From contig CAKZNJ010000302.1 of NCBI GenBank assembly GCA_937129505.1, forward strand, positions 1-9,330: a stretch of 9,330 bases of DNA, written 5' to 3'. The notes under the pieces are model-generated. The model was not told the origin of the DNA. It did no database searches and saw nothing but the letters and a program-made list of their open reading frames with translations. The position numbers and the translations under genes were made by a program. The stretch comes from an uncultured Anaerolineae bacterium (GTDB taxonomy: Bacteria > Chloroflexota > Anaerolineae > Anaerolineales > UBA4823). Position 1 is the stretch's first letter. Every line of letters starts with the position of its first letter. Shown one piece after another: positions 1 through 7,048 of the stretch.

Positions 1-1
1 C

Positions 2-385
2 ACCCATTATTCTTATTGGCAGCATATCTACGGGCGCAAGGTTTACGATGAGGAACAAAGCCAGGTTTCAGACATCTTACGTGCCTATCTGGAGAAATGG
101 CACCCCGGTATCAATCAAGCAGTGGAGTGTGTAGATGAAGCCACGCCCCTTAGTTATGAACGCTACACTGGGAACTGGCAGGGTTCGACATGTGGCTTTC
201 TGCTCACTAAAGAGACTATGCCTATGCTGATTAAGGGTGTCCCCAAGACATTACCAGGACTGAAGAATTTCTACATGGCTGGCCAATGGGTAGAACCAGG
301 AGGAAGTGTCCCGTTAGCAGCCGCCTCAGGAAAGAACGTAATCCAGCTTATCTGCGCAGCCGATGACGAACCTTTTAGGACTTGA
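2..385 (+). CDS. Phytoene desaturase / carotenoid isomerase-like FAD-dependent oxidoreductase, C-terminal part (5' end outside window)
   Basis: The frame is open from base 2, so the gene starts left of the window; 127 codons and a TGA stop at 383-385 are visible. An internal GTG at 122 could be mistaken for a start, but the in-frame sequence before it is protein-like and continuous with it. The segment at about 269-340 (FYMAGQWVEPGGSVP followed by AAASGKNV) is the C-terminal FAD-binding signature of the CrtI/CrtISO/RetSat flavoprotein family, which desaturates or isomerises polyenes or oxidises related hydrophobic substrates. The Rossmann dinucleotide-binding motif would lie in the missing N-terminal part. 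The gene converges on the minus-strand operon with 92 nt between stop codons and no clear terminator hairpin. The family is secure; the substrate cannot be told from this end. Confidence 0.85.
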   Translation, partial: THYSYWQHIYGRKVYDEEQSQVSDILRAYLEKWHPGINQAVECVDEATPLSYERYTGNWQGSTCGFLLTKETMPMLIKGVPKTLPGLKNFYMAGQWVEPGGSVPLAAASGKNVIQLICAADDEPFRT

Positions 386-477
386 ACAAAACTGAGAGAT
401 TGACGCTTCCGGAAAAAAGAACGAATAACCCCAACCGCCTCATCTCCTGCAGTGCAAAAGCTCGAAAGAGTATATAA

Positions 478-2487
478 CTATTTCAGCAAATGGCGCAGCA
501 GATCGTTTTCCACGCTTACACCAAAGGGAATCACAAGGTAAGGATTATCATAGCGGACGTCTGGGTGCAAATCGACCTCGCGACCATTTTGCAGCAAAGC
601 GCCTTTCCAGCCGAACGACAATTTCCCTTGCGACGGGGAATGATACTCAACCCTCAATCCATTAACGCGAAGTGATGCATTTAGGATTTGTTTTTGGAAG
701 ACCGCAAATGAAATGGCTTGCACTCCCGAACCTAGTTCGCAAATCCAGATATTGTCCTTGCCTTCTGCAATTAGCTGTCCATTTCGGTCTTCTCCTTCGC
801 TTTGCCAACGTGTAGGCAGATGAGAATACAGCGCTAAATATGACATCCCCTTGCGGGCGAAGATCCACTTCCCCTGCTCAACCACCTCATCAAACTCGTC
901 CTTGGGCAGCCAGGCGTGAGTGTAGAAGTGGCGCACGGGGACATAAAGTGCCGGGCGGCGCCTTAGGCGGTAAATCGCTATCAACACGTTTTTGATCTGC
1001 GCTACACGGGGTAAAATCCCCGATCCAGCCCATTTATCTGGGGTTCGACCACCGATATTGCCCGGATGGGTTGTAAAACACACTGCATTTGGACCCAAGG
1101 TCGCCTGCCAAATATGCTGCTGATCGCCACCATAGCCAGGGCGATAATCGACCGCTGAGGAAAGCATGTAATCGGGTGTCCGATAAGTGATTATGTCCAC
1201 TTGTTCGCGAGTATTGCGGCACAAATCCCATTCCAAGGCAGTTGCCAATAGCTTCATCAAGTGGAGGCTACGAAGGAGCCTAATCAACCAGCGGTACTTC
1301 TTGAAGACCGTAAAGAAGTTATTTTCCCACCAATGGAAGCGGTCGAACATGTTCAAAGTCAACTCAATCGTGAGTGGATGCACATATGCCTCTAAGGTTA
1401 AGAAGTGCATCCCATCCTCGAGGTTATTGGGATGTAAACCCCACCGCTCCATCTCCGCTAAGCGGATGCCCATACGCTGGCGGTTGAGCATCTCTGGGCG
1501 ACTTTGTTCTTGGGCAATAGCTTCGATACCCGGCGGCAATGTATATCCACTTAGGGCAAAAGCGACAGCGCTCATATTGTCAAAATTAGAAAAGATGCCC
1601 ATGCCAAAAAGCAGCTTAGAGGTGTCTGTCGTCCCTTCTTGGGCTGCCCATCTCTTGGTGTTGCCGTATGCCCTGCCATGGGTCGAACCAAATACGCCGC
1701 GGAAGCTATTCAAGGCGATATCCAATAGGAGCAAATGAATAACGGTCTCTGCTTTTTGGCGGATCTCGCTATCTTGAGCAAAATCGCGCAAATTAAGCAA
1801 TGCGGTTAGATCTTCGTCATAATACACGTGTGAAAGCCACTCTGAAAAGCCAGTGTGCAAGCGCAGGTCGAGCCAACGTAGAATGCGTGCCCGATTCATT
1901 TCGATTTTCTGCCATCCCTTTTCCCCCGAATTGGAAAAAGTCTCATCCGGGAAGAACTGACCTGCCAGGTAGGCTGCTGAAGTGTAAAGGATATAATGGT
2001 TCTCTGTCCAGGTACACAGCGAATCCATGCCGGGTTCATCGGGGAAGTACTTAAACCCCAAGATGGTGCGATAAGCCCTTTGGATCACATTTTCATCCAT
2101 TGGGGGATGTAAAATCGGTTGCACGCCTGTGCCGTAAAGCAATTGCGGTTGGGTTGGATTGAACTGATAAACCCACCGCAAAACGCCATGTAAAGCAAAA
2201 TCAGCACAATCCTTGCGCGCCTCAATGAAAGCCAAAGTAGCTCGGAACACGCCTGTATGAACGTTACCGCTCGCAGCCAACCGCCCTAGCTCATGCCAAA
2301 TGGCTTTGGTGTTGGCTGGTGCAGGATTTTTTAAGATATGCTCAAAAAAAGCCCGCTTGCGCTGGGTATAATCAGCTAGGAACGGCTTTTCGGAAAAAGT
2401 ATCCGCATGAACCTGTTGCGGATATCCTTCAGGCGGCAAGCCAAGCGGAACAATCTGATAGTCGGGTAATGTATGAACGGTGGTCAT
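478..2487 (-). CDS. Large cytoplasmic protein of uncertain family, possibly alpha/alpha-toroid polysaccharide-lyase-like
   Basis: A 669-residue protein, last gene of the operon, starting 7 nt after the symporter stop and ending in TAG. I do not recognise a named family with confidence. The N-terminal two thirds looks helical and rich in Trp, Tyr and His, with likely conserved motifs: WTENHYIL (160-167), SEWLSHVYYDED (215-226), HGRAYGNTKRW (270-280) and MFDRFHWWENNFF (380-392). The C-terminal third looks beta-rich and includes YRTPDYMLSSAVDYRPG (435-451) and GDQQHIWQATLGP (454-466). A helical barrel followed by a beta-sandwich, with an Asn-His pair (163-164), is reminiscent of heparinase II/III and alginate-lyase-like enzymes; this is an analogy, not an identification. 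There is no signal peptide or membrane segment, so it should be cytoplasmic and act on an imported substrate. Pairing with a GPH symporter suits a carbohydrate-active role. Its own Shine-Dalgarno is weak, suggesting coupling to the upstream gene. Confidence 0.85.
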   Translation of the reverse strand: MTTVHTLPDYQIVPLGLPPEGYPQQVHADTFSEKPFLADYTQRKRAFFEHILKNPAPANTKAIWHELGRLAASGNVHTGVFRATLAFIEARKDCADFALHGVLRWVYQFNPTQPQLLYGTGVQPILHPPMDENVIQRAYRTILGFKYFPDEPGMDSLCTWTENHYILYTSAAYLAGQFFPDETFSNSGEKGWQKIEMNRARILRWLDLRLHTGFSEWLSHVYYDEDLTALLNLRDFAQDSEIRQKAETVIHLLLLDIALNSFRGVFGSTHGRAYGNTKRWAAQEGTTDTSKLLFGMGIFSNFDNMSAVAFALSGYTLPPGIEAIAQEQSRPEMLNRQRMGIRLAEMERWGLHPNNLEDGMHFLTLEAYVHPLTIELTLNMFDRFHWWENNFFTVFKKYRWLIRLLRSLHLMKLLATALEWDLCRNTREQVDIITYRTPDYMLSSAVDYRPGYGGDQQHIWQATLGPNAVCFTTHPGNIGGRTPDKWAGSGILPRVAQIKNVLIAIYRLRRRPALYVPVRHFYTHAWLPKDEFDEVVEQGKWIFARKGMSYLALYSHLPTRWQSEGEDRNGQLIAEGKDNIWICELGSGVQAISFAVFQKQILNASLRVNGLRVEYHSPSQGKLSFGWKGALLQNGREVDLHPDVRYDNPYLVIPFGVSVENDLLRHLLK

Positions 2488-2494
2488 CGAGAAC

Positions 2495-3925
2495 TTATCC
2501 GATTAAAAGCTTGGTTAATTGTCGTTTTTCGTTTTCATTCACGCTTTCGCCGTTGCGCGCTTGCTCTAAAATTGCCTCGAGCCTGCGGTGGCGCTCAACA
2601 CTTAAGGGAAAACGAGAGGCAAAGTAGATACCAAAGGTAATCAACACAACTGGCAAGAATATAAACACCAAGCGCAACGTCAGGATAAATTGAGGGGTTT
2701 GCACTTGTTCGATGAGTTTCCCTTCAACCTCAAGTGGGGGGATATAGCCAGCAATGGCAAGCATTTGGGCGACGAAAAATGTAGCCAAAGCGGAGGAAAC
2801 TTTGCGTGTAAATGTGGTTAGGGCAGAGAAGATTCCCTCTCGCCGTTCTCCAAAGCGCAATTCATCCACATCGGGGATATCGGGGAAGATTGCGTAAACC
2901 ATCATCACCACCCCACCGGTACCCAAACCCACCAAAGCAGCAAAGAGATAAACAGCAAATTGTGGCGATGCTGGGGTAATGAGAAATGAAAAGAACATTA
3001 CCACCACAAAAACGACCGCTCCCACAATATAAGCGCGGGGTTTTGAGGTGCGGCGGCTCAAATGCTGGTAAAACGGCAGGGAGAGCACCTGAGAAACCAA
3101 CAGCGTACCCAACACAAAGCTGACTTCTTCGCCTCGTCCCAAATAAGTCTTAATGTAATAAACCACAATGCTGGAGACGGCGTCAAAGGCTGAAAAAGCG
3201 GTTACGTACATAAATAGCACAAACACGAAGGTGCGCACTTGAAAAGGTTCTAAAAAAGCCTGCTTCCAACTGAAGGGGCGCGGTGGCTTCTGAAACTCGG
3301 CTCGTTCGCGAGTGACCAAGACCGTAGCAATAAAGGGCACCGCAAAGAGCAAACCAAACACAGTCGCCATAGCCATCCAACCACTGCGCACATCGGGAAA
3401 GGCTTTGATGATTTCCATGGGAAGAACAGCACAGAGAATTGAGGAAACTGTCGAGAAAAAGATGCGAAAGGAAGTCAGAGCGGTACGTTCATTGTAATCC
3501 AAGCTCAGTTCAGGCTGCAAAGCATTGTAGTTGAGCATAACGATGCTGACAACAGTGGAAAAGAAGAGGTAGGTCAAAAGGACAAAAGCAAAACGCGCTG
3601 TCTCACTCTCCGATTGGATAGGAAAGAACATTAAGTAAAAAGACAGAAAAACAAAGAAAATTCCCGCCAACAAATATGGCCTTCGCCTTCCAAGACGGGT
3701 TCGGGTGCGATCAGAAATCACCCCTTCAATCGGATCCGTAACAGAGTCGTAGATTTTGCTGACCAAAATCACCGTACCGGCCGAAGCAGGATTAATGCGC
3801 ACAACATCAGTCAGGAAAACGAGGTAGAAAAAGTTGATTAGGGTTCCTGAACCACCGCCGAAAATATCCCCTACGCCGTAACCCAGCTTTTGCCAAAAAG
3901 TCAGTTGTTCTCCCTCTTGATTCAT
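2495..3925 (-). CDS. GPH-family (MFS_2, melibiose-permease-like) sugar:cation symporter
   Basis: A 476-residue polytopic membrane protein with hydrophobic segments along its length, as expected for the 12-helix glycoside-pentoside-hexuronide:cation symporter family. The N-terminus carries the family signature KLGYGVGD (13-20), then YDSVTDPIEGVISDRT (59-74) and RLGRRRPYLL (77-86). Asp60 and Asp64 line up with the cation-binding Asp pair (55 and 59) of MelB, so Na+ or H+ coupling is probably intact. Family members carry glycosides, pentosides or hexuronides; the substrate here is unknown. The start is ATG at 3925, supported by a good Shine-Dalgarno (GAAGGAG, 10 nt upstream). It lies 37 nt after the Gfo/Idh gene, the widest gap in the operon and one holding two small inverted repeats, and 7 nt before the 669-residue gene. 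Confidence 0.93.
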   Translation of the reverse strand: MNQEGEQLTFWQKLGYGVGDIFGGGSGTLINFFYLVFLTDVVRINPASAGTVILVSKIYDSVTDPIEGVISDRTRTRLGRRRPYLLAGIFFVFLSFYLMFFPIQSESETARFAFVLLTYLFFSTVVSIVMLNYNALQPELSLDYNERTALTSFRIFFSTVSSILCAVLPMEIIKAFPDVRSGWMAMATVFGLLFAVPFIATVLVTRERAEFQKPPRPFSWKQAFLEPFQVRTFVFVLFMYVTAFSAFDAVSSIVVYYIKTYLGRGEEVSFVLGTLLVSQVLSLPFYQHLSRRTSKPRAYIVGAVVFVVVMFFSFLITPASPQFAVYLFAALVGLGTGGVVMMVYAIFPDIPDVDELRFGERREGIFSALTTFTRKVSSALATFFVAQMLAIAGYIPPLEVEGKLIEQVQTPQFILTLRLVFIFLPVVLITFGIYFASRFPLSVERHRRLEAILEQARNGESVNENEKRQLTKLLIG

Positions 3926-3929
3926 TCTT

Positions 3930-3950
3930 ACTTAACTCCTTCGCTTAAGT
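3930..3950 (-). promoter_or_regulatory. Shine-Dalgarno of the symporter gene inside a short inverted repeat
   Basis: On the minus strand ACTTAA-GCGAAGGAG-TTAAGT places the Shine-Dalgarno GAAGGAG exactly in the loop between 6-base perfect arms. The stem is AT-rich (one G-C pair), so it would be weak. It may present the site or modulate initiation; chance is quite possible. Confidence 0.4.
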
Positions 3951-3958
3951 TCATTTAT

Positions 3959-3975
3959 CAACCTAATCCAGGTTG
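3959..3975 (-). repeat. Inverted repeat (6-5-6) spanning the Gfo/Idh stop codon
   Basis: On the minus strand CAACCT-GGATT-AGGTTG forms perfect 6-base arms around a 5-nt loop and includes the TAG stop of the Gfo/Idh gene. No T-run follows, so it is not a normal intrinsic terminator. It could be a small intercistronic hairpin affecting mRNA stability. Confidence 0.4.
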
Positions 3976-4985
3976 TCGCATTGATGATTCCGAGTGTAAA
4001 TGGTGCTTTCGCGTTTACCCGTTTGAGCGGCGCAGTAAATCGCATCTATTGCTGCTAAAGCTGGCAGGGCCTGTTTAGCGGGAATAAGATAGGGGGTCTC
4101 GTCTAGAACCCAGGCACAAAAAGCAGATAGGCTGCGCTGCAAGGCATGAATTCCCCTTATTGGGGGTTTCTCTTTCACCACCCAAGTCCCTTGAAATTTT
4201 ACGGTTGGGAAAGGCCGATCGCAATAAAATGCCGCACCGTGCTGGGCATCAATCTGGATGGTCACTGCTCTTTCTTTGTAGCAGATCATTGAAGAGGTGA
4301 GACTAATTAATGTGCCACCTTGGCTTTGGATAACAGCATGGGCTATCGTCTCAACTTCAACATCAAAAGCTACCTTGTCTGTAAACCCGATTGCGCAGAC
4401 CGGTTTCTCATCCAATGCCCAAAACGCCCAATCTAAAAAGTGGCTGGCTTGAGTGAGTAAAGTGCCCCCACCCGAGCGCTCCAATGAGCGATGCCACGGC
4501 GATAATTCAAAGTATTCGTGGCTGCGGTGCCATGGTACTTGAATGCACATCGAATAGATTTGACCCAGTTCTCTTTTCTGCAAGGCGCGCGCTAGAGCAT
4601 ATAAAGCGCTATCATAACGATATTGATAATTGACGCCGACTTTGCTTTCGCCAATTTGATCAATTAACTGCTTCCCTTCATCAAAATTGCGCGCCAACGG
4701 CTTTTCGAGCAAAACAGCTTTGCTTTTTTCGACCGCTTGCAGGGTCATCGAACAGTGCAGATCGTGTGGCACGGCTAAATAAACAGCGTCAAAGTTTTCC
4801 TTCTCTAGCAAAGCACGGTAATCCTGATAAACGAGGGGAATGCGGTAGCGTTGCGAAAAACGTAAAGCTCGCTGTTGGTCACTATCACAACAAGCGATCA
4901 TCTGCAAGCGAGGTACAAATCGCGCAAGCCAAGCCACATAGCTTGCGATCTCGCCGCAGCCCACGATTGCCAGTCGGACTTTCAT
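3963..4985 (-). CDS. Gfo/Idh/MocA-family NAD(P)-dependent oxidoreductase
   Basis: A 340-residue cytoplasmic dehydrogenase of usual family length. The N-terminal Rossmann fold has VGCGEIAS (8-15) as the dinucleotide-binding loop and an acidic residue after strand 2 (CCDSD, 32-36), which favours NAD. EKPLA (94-98) is the family hallmark, with Lys95 the expected catalytic lysine. GGGTLLTQASHFLDW (172-186) holds the conserved His182 and Asp185 of the substrate site. Relatives oxidise sugars, inositols or glycosides at a ring hydroxyl, often to 3-keto sugars. The start is ATG at 4985 with AGAAGG 7 nt upstream, and its A is shared with the TAA of the ThuA-like frame (TAATG), implying translational coupling. 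ThuA next to a Gfo/Idh dehydrogenase is the arrangement of trehalose-utilising thuAB loci, but the substrate here is unproven. Confidence 0.92.
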   Translation of the reverse strand: MKVRLAIVGCGEIASYVAWLARFVPRLQMIACCDSDQQRALRFSQRYRIPLVYQDYRALLEKENFDAVYLAVPHDLHCSMTLQAVEKSKAVLLEKPLARNFDEGKQLIDQIGESKVGVNYQYRYDSALYALARALQKRELGQIYSMCIQVPWHRSHEYFELSPWHRSLERSGGGTLLTQASHFLDWAFWALDEKPVCAIGFTDKVAFDVEVETIAHAVIQSQGGTLISLTSSMICYKERAVTIQIDAQHGAAFYCDRPFPTVKFQGTWVVKEKPPIRGIHALQRSLSAFCAWVLDETPYLIPAKQALPALAAIDAIYCAAQTGKRESTIYTRNHQCDNLD

Positions 4986-5605
4986 TATTCAACCTTCTGC
5001 CCAGCGCTCACCCACCTCAAGCCCTGGAGAAGCAGTCTTTGATAAGCGCGGTTGTTCATAGTTTCGCTACAATGTCCGGGCATAGCGTAGAACACCCGTC
5101 CTGCTCCATAAGAGTAGCTCCATACGACTGGGATAGGATCTCGATCGGTTTGGGCGATGAAATGCACCTGAATCTGGGGGTTGAGCTGGTGAATATAGAG
5201 TTCATCACGAACTTCAAAGCGCTCAAAATCACGGAATAGCTTGTCATCCTTGTTCGGTATGAGCTCAAAACGCGTCACTTCTCCATGACTGACAAAGCGT
5301 CCGCCAAGGATTTCAAAATAAGTGGGGCAATCCTTGAAGGAAGCGGTTGCTGAATGAATGGCTAAGATTCCCCCTCCCTCGGTAACATACTTTTGTAAGG
5401 TGGCTAACGCCCGAGCGGAAATTTTCCTCTGGTGAAAGTACAGTATCCAAGCTGGAGATTCCAGAAATGATTCATCCACCTCATCTAAACTGCGAACTGA
5501 ACGCACTGAAAGTTCAGGTTGTCAATCCAGCAAACGACGTAATCGCAAACGAGCTAAAAGAGGGGGGTGAACAAAGCCAGCCGAGATCAATATAATGCGC
5601 TTCAT
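4985..5605 (-). pseudogene. ThuA-like (trehalose-utilisation family) protein, interrupted by in-frame TGA; surviving frame 4985-5506
   Basis: Read from ATG at 5605, one frame encodes a complete ThuA-like protein of about 206 residues except that codon 28 is TGA (5524-5522). Before it stands MKRIILISAGFVHPPLLARL..., a normal first strand and helix; after it the frame continues with IHSATASFKD, LGGRFVSHGE, VVWSYSYGAGRVFYAMPGH and LRWVSAG, all ThuA-family landmarks. The ATG is fixed as the ancestral start because it overlaps the TGA of the upstream OYE gene as ATGA. An annotation pipeline would call GTG at 5506 (173 residues), but no Shine-Dalgarno precedes it and the product would lack the first strand of the flavodoxin-like fold. 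ThuA-like proteins act with Gfo/Idh dehydrogenases on 3-keto sugars. The TGA may be a true nonsense mutation, a sequencing error, or less likely recoding. Confidence 0.85.
5522..5524 (-). other. Premature in-frame TGA in the ThuA-like gene
   Basis: The codon order is CTG GAT TGA CAA CCT. Single changes would restore GGA, CGA or TGG. The neighbouring OYE gene and the carotenoid-type gene both end in TGA, so UGA is a stop in this organism. Confidence 0.85.
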
Positions 5606-7035
5606 CGTTGTTTTTTCATCTCTTTCAAACGGTTAGCATGAGGGAGATTTTTATAAAATTCATCCAGCGGATAACAGCCACTAACATAGCCGTTGCGCGG
5701 CGCAGTCGTGCAATCGCTAAAGGTGCGGCAAATGCGCCTTCGTTGCAGCGGTTTTGCTTCCAGAACATCAGCAACCAAGGTGGGATAAGCCAACATCATG
5801 CGTCCTAAACCGACAAAATCAGCTTGGCCGGTACGCACAATGGCTTGGGCAACGTGGGGTAACCATTCTTGTAGATAGGAGTAACCGGAACCAACAATCA
5901 ATAGTTCAGGAAAAGCTGCCTTCAATTCTGCTGTCACGTGGATCAAGCGCGCGATCCCCACTAAAGGGTCTTCAGGTGGCAGATAACCATCCGAAGGGGG
6001 AAACCGCGCCGGCCGTTGAATGTGTGGGTTCGCATAGGGGTTTCCGGCAGTAATGTTGACCAGTCGCACGCCTAGAGATTGAAGTAAAGCCAAAAGTTGA
6101 CGGGGTTCAGTTAAGTCAATCCCTATACCACTCCCATCCCCACCAAAGGCGTATGGATAAGGTTGTTCTTTCGGCCATGCCTCAGGCTCGCCGAACCCAT
6201 TGGTCGACTTGCGAAAAGGGATAAAGTCGAAAGCAGATAAACGAACACCGATCATCAACTCAGGCACCTCAGCTCGAATGCCCTTGACAATCTGACTTAA
6301 AAAACGAGTGCGATTTTCAAAACTGCCTCCATACTCACCTCCCCGGTCGACTGCTGAAAGGAACTCATGGCCCAAATAGCCATGGCAATGTTTGATATCC
6401 ACAAAATCAAAACCAGCTTCGGCAGCAAGGCGCGCAGCGGTGATAAAAGCTTCAATAATACTTTCAATTTCTGCATCGCTGAGCAGAGGATATTCAGGTG
6501 GCAAACCCAACCTGCAATCTAAAATTGGGTGATGGTATAAGAGACATGGCTCAATCTGGCTGCCATTGGGGCGGCAATAGCGCCCCGAATGGGTGAGCTG
6601 GAGGCCAATCAAAAGGTCATGCGTCTCCCAATGAGCAGCATGGCTTGTCACCAACGCTTCTCGCAATGCGGCGAGTTCAGGGAGATTTTGGCGGTTGATC
6701 AACAGTTGATTAGGATTGGCACGAGCCTTTTCCAATACCGCTACGGCTTCGCCACCCCAAATTAGCTTTGCCCCGCTCTCGCCAAAGCGTCGCCACCGTC
6801 GAAAGGTTAACTCGCTCGGTTTTCCGTCCCGCGTTCCATCCCAACCTTCCATCGGTTGAACACAGAAGCGATTGCCAATGGTAAAGTTGGGTAAGTGATA
6901 GGGTTTTGCCAAAGGTGCATCTTCTCCAAGCTGTACAACCGGGTCAAATGCCAGCCTTAGGTTTAAGTTCTCAATGACTTCAGAAAATTGCTCTGGGTTG
7001 CGAATTTGGGCAAGGGAGATAGCTAGCTTCGACAT
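5602..7035 (-). CDS. NADH:flavin oxidoreductase, old yellow enzyme family
   Basis: From ATG at 7035 this is a 477-residue FMN-dependent TIM-barrel enzyme; families of this type reduce activated C=C bonds such as enones. Landmarks in order, numbered from that ATG: FCVQPMEGWDG (57-67), GLQLTHSGRYCRP (144-156), VDIKHCHGYLGHEFLS (212-227), YGGSFENRTRF (235-245), VRLSAFD (264-270) and FVGLGRMMLAYP (407-418). A long insertion (about 271-305) precedes a late strand. The C-terminus keeps CRTFSDC...GC (436, 442, 454), but there is no extra FAD/NAD domain as in 2,4-dienoyl-CoA reductases. A TTG at 7080, preceded by AAGGG, would add 15 residues overlapping the DapA-like gene; ATG is preferred although it has no clear Shine-Dalgarno. 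The TGA stop overlaps the next gene's ATG. Confidence 0.9.
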   Translation of the reverse strand: MSKLAISLAQIRNPEQFSEVIENLNLRLAFDPVVQLGEDAPLAKPYHLPNFTIGNRFCVQPMEGWDGTRDGKPSELTFRRWRRFGESGAKLIWGGEAVAVLEKARANPNQLLINRQNLPELAALREALVTSHAAHWETHDLLIGLQLTHSGRYCRPNGSQIEPCLLYHHPILDCRLGLPPEYPLLSDAEIESIIEAFITAARLAAEAGFDFVDIKHCHGYLGHEFLSAVDRGGEYGGSFENRTRFLSQIVKGIRAEVPELMIGVRLSAFDFIPFRKSTNGFGEPEAWPKEQPYPYAFGGDGSGIGIDLTEPRQLLALLQSLGVRLVNITAGNPYANPHIQRPARFPPSDGYLPPEDPLVGIARLIHVTAELKAAFPELLIVGSGYSYLQEWLPHVAQAIVRTGQADFVGLGRMMLAYPTLVADVLEAKPLQRRRICRTFSDCTTAPRNGYVSGCYPLDEFYKNLPHANRLKEMKKQR

Positions 7036-7048
7036 TCGTTTGCAAAGT

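Noticed and set aside
386..477. Terminator between the convergent genes
   Set aside because: Only a loop-less TTCCGGAA palindrome (407-414) and 3-bp stems are present, without a proper hairpin plus T-run on either strand.
1187..1738. 183-codon plus-strand open frame opposite the 669-residue gene
   Set aside because: It lies wholly antisense to a well-supported gene, its protein is rich in Ser, Arg and Lys without recognisable motifs, and no ribosome site was evident.
4766..5239. 157-codon plus-strand open frame across the Gfo/Idh and ThuA-like genes
   Set aside because: It is antisense to two recognisable families and crosses their junction, as expected of a shadow frame.
5522..5524. Genome-wide reassignment of UGA as a sense codon
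   Set aside because: The OYE gene and the left-edge gene both end in TGA at sensible protein ends, and the other genes have no in-frame TGA.
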